The notes under the pieces are model-generated. The model saw nothing but the letters and a program-made list of their open reading frames with translations, searched no databases and was not told where the DNA came from. A program made the position numbers and the translations under genes. DNA of 64,000 bases from JANOMH01 sp031422295 (GTDB lineage: Bacteria > Pseudomonadota > Alphaproteobacteria > Rhodobacterales > Rhodobacteraceae): NCBI GenBank assembly GCA_031422295.1, contig JANOQM010000035.1, forward strand, positions 1-64,000, written 5' to 3'. Position 1 is the first letter of the stretch; each line of letters begins with the position of its first letter. Below, one piece after another: positions 1-7,190 of the stretch.

Positions 1-486
1 TGAATCAAGCCGTGCGGTGCCCGCGATGATATAGCCGTCCAGATCAAGGATCGCAGATTCCTTGCCCGGTTCCAACCCGATCACGCTGACCTGCAGGACC
101 TGCGCGCCACGCGTCACGAACCCCGGACCGTTCACCTGCGATGACACCGCCACCACGCCCGGCAATGCCTCGATCAGCGGAATGAACGCCTCGGTGCTGC
201 GCATTTGAACGTCGGCGGTACCTGCCTCTTGTTGAACGGACAGCACTTGACCGGGCGCATTGTCAGGCACGGGCGGCAAGATTGCTGGCACGTCTGCCAC
301 AGCCTCTATCGTGACATGGCTGATGTCGCCAACGGTAGAGGATATGATGAACTCAGCCAATCCGCCGATCAACGCGCTCATGAAGATAAAGATGAAAACA
401 CCGACGGCCACGCCGACGACCAGCAATGTCGTCTGTGCCTTGCTTGCGGTCAGATAGCGGGTAGCGATCTTGAAGGCGTACAGCAT
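1..486 (-). CDS. ABC transporter permease, MacB/FtsX type (N-terminal part only)
   Basis: Partial gene running off the left edge; only the first 162 codons are visible. It begins MLYAFKIATRYL, followed by one hydrophobic segment (about residues 19-42, rich in V, I and F) and then an extracytoplasmic stretch. This layout is that of MacB_PCD/FtsX permeases of tripartite or lipoprotein-type ABC exporters. The ATG shares one base with the TGA of the adaptor gene upstream (TGATG), so the two are translationally coupled. The ATPase partner is expected beyond the window edge. The exported substrate cannot be told from this part. Family assignment rests on the topology and the adaptor neighbour. Confidence 0.75.
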   Translation of the reverse strand, partial: MLYAFKIATRYLTASKAQTTLLVVGVAVGVFIFIFMSALIGGLAEFIISSTVGDISHVTIEAVADVPAILPPVPDNAPGQVLSVQQEAGTADVQMRSTEAFIPLIEALPGVVAVSSQVNGPGFVTRGAQVLQVSVIGLEPGKESAILDLDGYIIAGTARLDS

Positions 487-1709
487 CAGTCCACCGCACT
501 TGTTGCGTCGACTGTCACGGATTGCCCATCCACCAATCCGGTTGCATCGACGATCACCTTTTCGCCCACGGCAAGGCCGGACGATACCATAAGCCGTGCT
601 GCGGGCCATGGCACAACCAACACGTCGCGCTGCTGCACTACTGGTCCTGCGAGCACAAATACAGAATCCTCGCCCCCCACGCTGACAACCGCAGCGCGGG
701 GGATCGAAATTGCCGCATCCTGACTATCGACAGTGATATTCGCTGTGACCGTCAAACCAACGGGGGCGGTGATTGCCCGATCAAACGCGAGTTTCACCGC
801 CAAAGCGCCAGACGCCTCATTCACCCGGGGGGCTACAAAGCTGACCTTGCCAGTTCGCATTTCAGCCTCGCCCACAATTTGCAAAACCACAGGCTGGCCC
901 ACGGCAATCTGCACGGCATAAGCCTCGTCCACGTCGGTTTCGACAATCAGCTGCCCAAGGTCGGCAAGTGTGAACAGCACCGTCGCCGGATCAACCGTCT
1001 GACCAACATCCGCCTCACTTGCCACTACGGTTCCTGCAATCGGGGCTGTGACCGTATGGTATTCCAGCGCAATCTGCGCCTGATCGAAAAGCGCCGTCAG
1101 ACGACCCACCTCTTGTGCTGCGGTCTGGGCAGCCCGCTCCGCATCCTCCAGTGCTGCACGGGAAACATTCGCGCCAAGCGCGCGATCCCGCGCCACGCTC
1201 GCCTCGGCCTGCGCCAAGGCCACTAGTCCTGCATCAAGCCCGGCAAGCGCCTGCCTGACGACGGCCTGTTGCTGGGCAGACTCTATCCGCGCCAGCACGT
1301 CACCCTGCATCACGGTGTCGCCAACATTGGCGATAATGGCTTGCAAGCGTCCGTTGACAGTCGATCTGACGTCGACCGAATGCAAAGCCGCGACCTTGCC
1401 ATTCACGGCCAGCAGCCGCGTCAACGGGCCGGGCACCACTTCCTCCACGACCACCACTGTCGGTTTTTCCGCCCAAGGCTGAATGTAGAGTGCGGCCATC
1501 ACGATCACTACCGCCAGGATAGCCCCGCCCCACCACCAATCTCTGTGCGGGGGCACCACTTTTACGGCTTCTGCTTTCGGCATCGCCACAGGCGATCCGG
1601 GTAATGACATTTGCTCGGCATTTTTCAGAGAACCCCCGGTGCGCACATCCAAAGATGGTTCCTTTACAATAGGTTGAAGTTCAGGTTGGTTCGGTTCACC
1701 GCCGGGCAT
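486..1709 (-). CDS. HlyD/AcrA-type periplasmic adaptor of an ABC efflux system
   Basis: A 407-residue membrane fusion protein. It has a cytoplasmic N-terminal tail of about 55 residues, one transmembrane helix (about 59-77, after the WWWGGAILAVVIV start), then a biotinyl-lipoyl-like half (VNGKVAALHSVDVRS, GRLQAIIANVGDTVMQGD), an Ala/Gln-rich alpha-hairpin (about 145-215), the second lipoyl half (APIAGTVVASEADVGQTV) and beta-barrel domains. It bridges an inner-membrane exporter to an outer-membrane channel. It is co-transcribed with the permease at 1-486 (one-base overlap). No strong ribosome binding site is seen before the ATG at 1709; an internal ATG about 33 codons in would drop most of the cytoplasmic tail but keep the membrane helix. 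Confidence 0.85.
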   Translation of the reverse strand: MPGGEPNQPELQPIVKEPSLDVRTGGSLKNAEQMSLPGSPVAMPKAEAVKVVPPHRDWWWGGAILAVVIVMAALYIQPWAEKPTVVVVEEVVPGPLTRLLAVNGKVAALHSVDVRSTVNGRLQAIIANVGDTVMQGDVLARIESAQQQAVVRQALAGLDAGLVALAQAEASVARDRALGANVSRAALEDAERAAQTAAQEVGRLTALFDQAQIALEYHTVTAPIAGTVVASEADVGQTVDPATVLFTLADLGQLIVETDVDEAYAVQIAVGQPVVLQIVGEAEMRTGKVSFVAPRVNEASGALAVKLAFDRAITAPVGLTVTANITVDSQDAAISIPRAAVVSVGGEDSVFVLAGPVVQQRDVLVVPWPAARLMVSSGLAVGEKVIVDATGLVDGQSVTVDATSAVD

Positions 1710-2215
1710 AGTTGATGGCCAACATTCTGGTTATGTGATCTGAAACGGACCTTCGGGACGTAGCCGAGCAGACGATAAGTCCGAAAGGCGAGGCTTCAAG
1801 CATGTCGGTCCTCCCGTGCAGAACACTGGTGCAAAACATTCCCAACTCAGTCTTCGCCAATCATGCGCTTCCCGCGGCAATGCCAACTTGATGTGGATTA
1901 GCATGCATGCATTTTTGAAGAGTAACGCGACACTTCAGTGGACGCACAAATCTTGTGGACTGGCTCAGCCCATCATTTTAGATCAAATTGTGAGTTGTTT
2001 AAAGTTCGATCACGGGCACTTTGTACTTTGCGCACGATCCGACCGGCATCTATTTTTGACCTTCACCTTAGTCATCGCTCGAACCCAACGGCGTGCCGGC
2101 CATTCTCGCGTCGCGCATTGAACTCACTTGTTGACCTATTGTTAACCCGGCGCGCGGGTAACTAAATACCCCACAAGATTTCCCTTGCAGCGCATTGATA
2201 AAACTAAGTATTTTT
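1710..2215. other. Gene-poor, AT-richer interval with an imperfect palindrome
   Basis: No convincing gene in either strand. Base composition is visibly AT-richer than the flanking genes. It presumably carries the promoter of the adaptor/permease pair. An imperfect inverted repeat lies at 2141-2162 (GTTAACCCG facing CGGGTAAC), preceded by TTGACC, and could be an operator, but no regulator is nearby to match it. Confidence 0.4.
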
Positions 2216-2260
2216 GTTGCGGGAACAGGATTTTAACCTGTGACCTTCAGGTTATGAGTC
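2216..2260 (-). pseudogene. 3' half of tRNA-fMet (CAT anticodon), truncated remnant
   Basis: Read on the minus strand this stretch gives anticodon loop CTCATAAC, variable region CTGAAGGTC, a T-arm built on CAGGTTAAAATCCTG and the acceptor strand TCCCGCAAC. That is the 3' half of an alphaproteobacterial initiator tRNA with several substitutions. The CCA is replaced by AAA, and the D-arm half is missing: homology stops just 5' of the anticodon arm. Such a 3' tRNA fragment is what integration and later decay of a tRNA-targeting element leave behind. It is not a functional tRNA. Confidence 0.7.
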
Positions 2261-2335
2261 GCTTCTGCCGGACGAACGGCTGTCCTTTGATTTCAACGAG
2301 TTACACGATAACCCCTTGAACTGTCGCCGTATTCT

Positions 2336-2425
2336 AGCCGCAATCCGCTTTCGATCAGCCTGAGTGAACTTCCCCTCGCCCAACGCGCCATCTGCTAGAG
2401 ATGTTCGCCAGTACCGGAGCAAAGG
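2336..2425 (-). pseudogene. Short protein-like fragment, family uncertain
   Basis: One minus-strand frame reads as protein-like over about 30 residues (NPLLRYWRTSLADGALG, then EGKFTQADRKR), then loses any coherent character. The pattern looks like the start of a larger protein cut down by deletion, in keeping with its neighbours. I do not recognise the family with certainty. It may equally be chance. Confidence 0.25.
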
Positions 2426-2439
2426 GTTGATTGCGCGCG

Positions 2440-2571
2440 TCATTTGGCAATGTCTGCAGCGCAACGCCTAGAAAACCTAGGTGACCAGGTTCGTAACTCG
2501 TTCAATACCCAACTCACGGTCAATGCTGCCCCGTTTGAATGGGTTATCCGAAAAAGTTTGATATCACTCAC
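2440..2571 (-). pseudogene. Truncated frame with NucS/DUF5655-like N-terminus
   Basis: A GTG start has an excellent ribosome binding site (GGAGG five bases upstream) and begins VSDIKLFRI, the usual N-terminal signature of a NucS-like/DUF5655 endonuclease-related family. After about 9-15 residues the similarity fades and the frame stops after 43 residues, whereas that family is several times longer. The good start signal argues that a real gene once began here and was truncated. Family naming from nine residues is tentative. Confidence 0.35.
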
Positions 2572-2693
2572 ATTTGCCTCCGTCGTCCCACTTCACGCTT
2601 CCATCGCAATTTCCCAAGTGGTTCCGAGAACATCTGAAGCCAAAACCCCGCGTTTTCGCCCACTTGAATGATGAAATGGCGACCCAGGCCAGA

Positions 2694-2861
2694 TCAAGTA
2701 GAAAGCAATTTGGCAGCGTCTTGACGTCTCATCACGTCAGAAAGCCACACTTCCAACTCCGCGAGTTCACTCTCAATTTCTGCTGGCGACGGCAGTTTTG
2801 GGTTGATTTCGCCCGGTTGGTTGTGGATGAGCCGCGAACAGCGACCGAACGCTTCTCGCAT
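2694..2861 (-). pseudogene. 55-residue truncated hypothetical frame next to IS remnant
   Basis: A minus-strand frame starts MREAFGRCSRLIHNQPG and ends MRRQDAAKLLST. The acidic, helical stretch PSPAEIESELAELEVWL looks like genuine coding sequence. Its ATG lies within three bases of the end of the IS3 remnant at 2864, so it is most likely the 3' end of a larger gene cut by the insertion. Function unknown. Confidence 0.4.
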
Positions 2862-2863
2862 AG

Positions 2864-2968
2864 TGAACCGCCCCGGCTTTGCCGACGACCAATTAGTCTG
2901 TATTACGCAACCATAGTGAGTGTGTTCAGGTTTGCATAGAACGCCTCCTCTGCCTCTGCGGGTGGGAT
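2864..2968 (-). mobile_element. IS3-family insertion sequence remnant (transposase C-terminus plus terminal end)
   Basis: The minus strand encodes PPAEAEEAFYANLNTLTMVA and a TAA stop. This closely follows the common C-terminus of IS3-family OrfB transposases (PPAEAE-x-x-FYA-x-L, ending in small residues). Downstream of the stop the DNA reads toward GGCAAAGCCGGGGCGGTTCA, the kind of terminal repeat sequence seen at the ends of such elements. Only about 100 bp survive. The other end abuts a TIR-domain fragment, so the element is a deletion remnant. Confidence 0.65.
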
Positions 2969-3085
2969 TTCGCAGGCGAAGTCGACGCCCATATTGAGGC
3001 TGATGAGATCATCCTGTTACTGGTCAGTCAGGATTCTCTGAACTCTGACTATTGCTACGATGTCGAGATGACCCGTGCGCTGGAA
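2966..3085 (+). pseudogene. TIR-domain fragment (both ends lost)
   Basis: About 40 codons in the plus frame read DFAGEVDAHIEADEIILLL, then VSQDSLNSDYCYDVEMTRALE. This is the central beta-strand and following helix of bacterial TIR domains (ADxIILLLVSxDFLxSDYCYDxEMxRALE). TIR proteins act as NAD-cleaving or signalling modules, often in anti-phage defence. No start, no other TIR segments and no effector partner survive. The left end is joined to the IS3 remnant and the right end to a methylase/helicase fragment. Recognition of the domain is strong; the parental protein cannot be inferred. Confidence 0.7.
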
Positions 3086-3086
3086 G

Positions 3087-3592
3087 ACGGCTTATGATGC
3101 CGGCGAGGTCGCAACCGTCTTCTTCCTGCGGATATACGGTCGGGCGATCTTCCGGCAGGCTGACACGCCCGCCGCTCGTGTCACCGCGCTCTCGATGATC
3201 GCAGGCCTCCTGCCCAGCCACACCCGGCGGTTTGAGGAAAGCCAAGCGCCGCACCAGTTTTCCACGCCGATCCCGCTCTGCCTCGCGGCATTTACCGCTG
3301 CCGCGATTGGGCCGAGGATGTGGTGCTGGAGCCTTCGGCTGGCCCCGGCCTTCTAACGATCTAAGCCGAAATTTCCGACGGCAGTCTGATCCTCAGCGAG
3401 CTGGCCGACACTGGGGCCGGACTCCTCTCTTCCCTCTTTCCAGCTCTTTCTGTCACCCGCTTCGATGCAGCCCAGATCCACGACCATCTCGCCGCAGCGG
3501 CTATGCCCACACCCTCGCGCTTGTTGCTGGTCGCTTGTCAAAGCCTCACGGGGCCGACGGCATCCTCGGCTTGTCATGCGCAGGAACATCAA
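3087..3592 (+). pseudogene. Fragment of 'strawberry notch'-type methylase/helicase, frameshifted
   Basis: Plus-strand residues AYDAGEVATVFFLRIYGRA, LPSHTRRFEESQAPHQFSTP and LCLAAFTAAAI match the N-terminal methyltransferase part of the large plasmid-type strawberry-notch methylase/helicase proteins. At about 3305 the frame shifts; the next frame continues with the SAM-binding motif EDVVLEPSAGPGLLTI, then has an in-frame TAA (about 3359) and goes on SLILSELADTGAGLLSSL and VTRFDAAQIHDHLA. A full gene is more than 4 kb and only about 0.5 kb remains. These proteins are typical of large plasmids, so the fragment suggests plasmid-derived DNA. Confidence 0.65.
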
Positions 3593-4576
3593 TAGTCAAA
3601 GATCCGACCATCTTCGGGGTCGGCCCATTTTGCGTTCGGCGTCACAGAAAACCAGCCCGGTCGGGCGGGGTCTCTGTCGTATGGGTAGCCGCCGAGTGAC
3701 TTATAAAGTTCCGAATACATTAGGAGCTTGTCTTGATCCAGCACCACACCAAGACCCGGCCCGTCAGGCACCCTGATGCACCCATTCTCATAGCGGATCA
3801 GACCGCCTTGAATGATATCATCGGTCAGTTCGTGGTAATATGCATCAGTTGAGAATTTCAGATTTGGCAACACGGCACCCAAGTTCAGCATTGTTGCCAA
3901 CTGTATTCCCAATTCGCCGGAAGCGCGAAACGAATGGCCTCTTCGACACTGAATGCAGCATTCGGATCGTATCGCACCCGATCCCCGTCGCAGGCCTTCG
4001 CCAAGGCACGAAAAACCTCGCATTCGTAGTCAGGCGGAAAGACCCCGCCCTTGAGCTGGTGCGGTGTGAAGCCATGCGTCCGCTTCAACTCCATAGCCTG
4101 CGCGACAAGTTGGTCTGCGGTGCGGATTTCACCCAAGCCATTTTCTTTGTTGGGAACACAAAAGAATAGGTGACTGGCAAAAGGCACCTCATCGCGCATT
4201 TTCCCGCCAAAGAGATCATAGGCCGCCCACCCAGAAAGTTTCCTATGATGTCAATGCATGCAAACTCTATTGCGGCGTGGATCTGCACGCGGTTGTTGTA
4301 AAGACTTGCGGTGGGATTGCAGATCATGAACCAGAGCTTTTCGAGCTCGAAAGGATCATGCCCTCGCAGTTAAGGCTTCAGGCTGCGAAACGACTCCTCG
4401 GCGCTTTCGTCACCACCACCCATTTCCCCAAGGCCGGTGATACCGACATCGGTTTCCACCTTGACGATTGTGCGCACAAAGCGGCCCCAGTGCGCGCCAT
4501 TTGCATGCCGCAGCGGTGCTTCGAGCGGCACGGTCACCGTCGTTGCACGAATGTCGATAATTCTGGGCCGCTTCAT
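3589..4576 (-). pseudogene. Glucarate-dehydratase-like enolase-superfamily gene, broken
   Basis: Minus-strand pieces match glucarate dehydratase-like enzymes in order: MKRPRIIDIRATTVTVPLEA and ETDVGITGLGEMGGGD; an in-frame TAA at about 4370; GHDPFELEKLWFMICNPTAS and IHAAIEFACIDIIG; a frameshift near 4215; YDLFGGKMRDEVPFASHLFF and HQLKGGVFPPDYE; a deletion; then LATMLNLGAVLPNLKFSTDA and SVTPNAKWADPEDGRI to the stop. The intact family is about 440 residues (1.3 kb); here about 1.0 kb remains. The deletion removes the metal-binding acidic residues and the Asp-His dyad. It cannot be functional. The intact enzyme dehydrates glucarate to 5-keto-4-deoxyglucarate. Confidence 0.7.
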
Positions 4577-4784
4577 TCTCTGTTCCTTGAATTTGGTTTC
4601 CGGATGGGTCTCCGATTGGCACTGCGCACGTTCACGTCTCGTCGCCGAGGGTGCGAAGAATCTCATGACAGGCGTCGAATGGGTGATAATCAGTTTTTCC
4701 AGGCGGGCTCTTGATTGGGCTCCGCTTCACCCCCTCTGGCGAAAGAACCCGACACCACCCACCTTTTTCACGGTCGATCAGATG

Positions 4785-5086
4785 GCGCCAGCTAAAGCCC
4801 CATACCTGAACGACACCGCCGGCACGATGAAGGAAACGTACCGGCATGTGGAATTCGTCAAGGAACTCGGCTCGGTCATCATCATCATTATTAATCTGGT
4901 CATCGGCTATACTGCGATCCAGTCGACGTCGGAATGGTGCCGCAACAACGATATGATCCTGCACCTGCACCGCGCCAGGCGCCGCACCTATACCCAGCAG
5001 AAAAGCCACGGCATTTCGTTCCGGATCATCGCCAAATGGATGCGTCTGGCCGGGGTGGACCACATCTATGCCGGGACCTCGGTGGG
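4785..5086 (+). pseudogene. cbbL: RuBisCO large subunit remnant (cbbL)
   Basis: About 100 codons in the plus frame read as the middle of a form I RuBisCO large chain: APYLNDTAGTMKETYRHVEF, KELGSVIIIIINLVIGYTAI, NDMILHLHRARRRTYTQQKS, HGISFRIIAKWMRLAGVDHI. The segment lies beyond the catalytic KDDE region and carries the active-site His of the HLHRA motif. N- and C-terminal parts are gone, and the frame runs directly into cbbX at about 5085. The normal gene is about 1.46 kb. cbbS, which normally lies between cbbL and cbbX, is entirely missing. Confidence 0.8.
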
Positions 5087-5531
5087 CAATCCGGGCACCG
5101 GCGAAACCACAGTCGCGCTGAAAATGGTGGGGCTGTTGCACCGGCTGGGCTATGTCCGAGGGGGCCATCTGGTGTCGGTCACCCGCGATGATCTGGTGGT
5201 TATTCTGGCGGGATATGCCGACCGGATGGTTAGGTTTTTCGAGTCCAACCCCGGATTCCGGTGCCGCGTTGCGCATCACATTAGGTTTCCGGATTATGCC
5301 GATACCGAACTGCACCGGCACTTGCCACCCATATGCTGGATGACCGGACCTATGTCCTGACCGACAGGGCAAGGGCCGCCCTCACCGAATGTATCGCGAT
5401 GCGCCGGGGCCAGCCGCGATGCAGGGCCATTGGACGTCGCCGCATTATCCACTAACGAGGAGTCGGATATCCGGGCTAGCCGCGTCTTTCGGGGTGCGCT
5501 GGACGGTGAATGCAAAGGACCTGCCGCATGA
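5084..5531 (+). pseudogene. cbbX: RuBisCO activase remnant (cbbX), two internal deletions and mutated Walker A
   Basis: The frame fused to cbbL gives NPGTGETTVALKMVGLLHRL, GYVRGGHLVSVTRDDLV, then VILAGYADRMVRFFESNPGF, then MLDDRTYVLTDRARAALTE, and after a further gap DIRASRVFRGALDGE. This is the red-type activase CbbX in order. The Walker A Lys is replaced by Glu (GTGETT for GTGKTT). The region from the pore loop through Walker B is missing, joined at the repeated residues RDDLV. The original end overlaps the rpe start as ATGA at 5528-5531, so the operon junction is preserved. Non-functional. Confidence 0.8.
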
Positions 5532-6217
5532 CCTTTACCCGCGCCATCAAAATCGCCCCGTCGATTCTGGCCGCCGATTTCGCCAATTTCGGCGCGGAAT
5601 GTGCCGCGATCGAGGCGCAGGGCGCCGATTGGGTGCATGTTGATGTAATGGACGGGCATTTCGTGCCCAACATCAGTTTTGGCCCCGCAACCTGTGCCGC
5701 CATCCGTCCACATTTCAAGGGCGTCATGGATGTGCATCTGATGATCGCACCGGTAGACCTGTACATTCAGGCCTTTGCCGATGCCGGGGCCGATTTGATG
5801 TCTGCCCATCTGGAATCTGGCCCGCATATTCACCGCACGCTGCAGGCCATTCGCGGGGCGGGCTGCAAGGCCGGGCTGGCGATCAATCCGGGCACGCCGA
5901 TTGAGGCGTTGGCGTATCTGCTGGATATGGTTGATCTGGTCTGTGTGATGACCGTCAACCCCGGATTTGGTGGGCAAAAGATCATCTTGTCCCAGATTGC
6001 CAAAGTGGCTGCGCTACGGGCCATGATCGGCGACCGGCCCATTCACATTGAAATTGACGGCGGCGTGACGCTGGAAACCGCCCCATTGGTGATTGCCGCT
6101 GGGGCCGATGTACTGGTCGCCGGATCCGCGATCTTCAAGGGCGGATCGGCCGCAAACCCAGCGCCGTACGGTGCCAACATCCGCGCCATGCGGGCCGCAG
6201 CCGAGGCGGCACGGTGA
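5528..6217 (+). CDS. rpe: Ribulose-phosphate 3-epimerase (cbbE/rpe)
   Basis: A complete 229-residue protein, the usual length. It interconverts ribulose-5-phosphate and xylulose-5-phosphate in the Calvin and pentose phosphate pathways. Visible marks are IAPSILAADFANFG at the N-terminus, the metal-site strand HVDVMDGHFVPN, HLMI, MTVNPGFGGQ and the final IDGGVT plus GADVLVAGSAIF phosphate-binding loops of the TIM barrel. The ATG at 5528 has AAAGGA about 9 bases upstream and overlaps the cbbX remnant stop; a start six codons earlier has no better signal. It overlaps gph by four bases. It is intact although both flanking cbb genes are destroyed. Confidence 0.93.
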   Translation: MTFTRAIKIAPSILAADFANFGAECAAIEAQGADWVHVDVMDGHFVPNISFGPATCAAIRPHFKGVMDVHLMIAPVDLYIQAFADAGADLMSAHLESGPHIHRTLQAIRGAGCKAGLAINPGTPIEALAYLLDMVDLVCVMTVNPGFGGQKIILSQIAKVAALRAMIGDRPIHIEIDGGVTLETAPLVIAAGADVLVAGSAIFKGGSAANPAPYGANIRAMRAAAEAAR

Positions 6218-6867
6218 TGCGCCCGGTCGTGTTCGATCTGGATGGAACGCTGATCGACAGCGCCCCCGATATCCATGCAGCTGTGGCGCGGATGCTGGCG
6301 GACCAAGGAATAGCCGCGCTCCATCTGTCGACTGTGACCAGCTTTATCGGCAATGGTATCCCCAAACTGGTCGAACGGGTGATTGACCGCTGCGGCATAG
6401 CCCGGGCTGAACATGACAGGCTGACCCGGATCACGTTGGCCTATTATGCGGCGGATGTGTCCACGCTGACCCGGGTTTATCCCGGCGTCATTGCGGCCCT
6501 TGTTGCATTGCAGGGGGCCGGGCACCCGATGGGGGTATGTACCAACAAACCCGTAGCGCCAGCGCGGGCGATCTTGACCGAACTGGGATTGGGCGGCTAT
6601 TTCAGCGCGGTCATTGGCGGCGACAGTCTGCCAGTGACAAAACCAGACCCTGCCCCGGTGCAGGCCTGCGTCGCCGCCATGGGGGGCGGGAATGCAGTCT
6701 ATGTCGGGGACAGCGAAGTTGACGCCGCCACGGCGCTGGCCGCAGGGCTGCCGTTTTTTCTGTTCACCGAAGGCTATCGTAAGTCGCCGGTTGCGGACCT
6801 CCCCCATACCGTCAGCTTTGCCGATTTTGCGCAGCTGCCCCGAATTGTGGCGCAGGCCGGGCGCTGA
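6214..6867 (+). CDS. gph: Phosphoglycolate phosphatase (cbbZ/gph)
   Basis: A 217-residue HAD-family phosphatase that removes phosphate from 2-phosphoglycolate, the product of RuBisCO oxygenation or of DNA 3'-end repair. Motif I FDLDGTLIDSAPDI is intact (both Asp), motif II/III are CTNK and the KPDPAPV lysine, and motif IV is VGDSEVDAATA. It is coupled to rpe (ATGA overlap) and to the cbbY remnant (TGATG). It sits in the normal cbb order E-Z and, unlike its neighbours, keeps every catalytic residue. Confidence 0.9.
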   Translation: MMRPVVFDLDGTLIDSAPDIHAAVARMLADQGIAALHLSTVTSFIGNGIPKLVERVIDRCGIARAEHDRLTRITLAYYAADVSTLTRVYPGVIAALVALQGAGHPMGVCTNKPVAPARAILTELGLGGYFSAVIGGDSLPVTKPDPAPVQACVAAMGGGNAVYVGDSEVDAATALAAGLPFFLFTEGYRKSPVADLPHTVSFADFAQLPRIVAQAGR

Positions 6868-7190
6868 TGGTTGGCCTGCGGGCGTTGATTTTTGACGTTG
6901 GTGGCACAGTATGCGAGGCTGAGGATGCACACCGTCAGGCGTTCAATGATGCCTTTACGGCGCAAAGCATTGATTGGCGCTGGGGCGGCTGTTCGAAAGA
7001 CAGCGCCAGCGGCCTGAGATCAGCCCGCGCTGCTGGGTTACGGGCGGTCGTGACCCCATCGGTATTTACATTGGCGGATGATTTTACCGGGGCCACCTTG
7101 ATCCGCGCCGATCTGACAGGGTTCGATCTGGCCGCTGCACGACAAGTTCTGACTGGTTCCTGCCATATCCCCGGGGCTAATTCCCGAAAT
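6867..7190 (+). pseudogene. cbbY: CbbY-type HAD phosphatase remnant, internal deletion
   Basis: The frame starts LRALIFDVGGTVCEAEDAHR and QAFNDAFTAQSIDWRW, the N-terminus of CbbY (a xylulose-1,5-bisphosphate phosphatase that removes a RuBisCO inhibitor). It then jumps to DSASGLRSARAAGLRAVVTP and DDFTGATLIRADL, its C-terminus. About half of the roughly 230 residues are missing. The motif I DxDGT has become DVGGT, losing the second catalytic Asp. The tail runs into the end of the convergent GH114 gene. Non-functional. Confidence 0.75.

Noticed and set aside
486..1226. Plus-strand frames antisense to the adaptor protein gene
   Set aside because: The minus-strand adaptor has clear lipoyl and membrane features and is coupled to the permease; the plus frames have no motif.
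1760..2165. Short plus-strand frames in the AT-rich stretch
   Set aside because: No ribosome binding sites or recognisable protein features; composition suggests non-coding or decayed DNA.
4632..5372. Minus-strand frame of 246 codons over the cbbL-cbbX remnant
   Set aside because: The plus strand shows RuBisCO and CbbX residues; the antisense frame has no motif.
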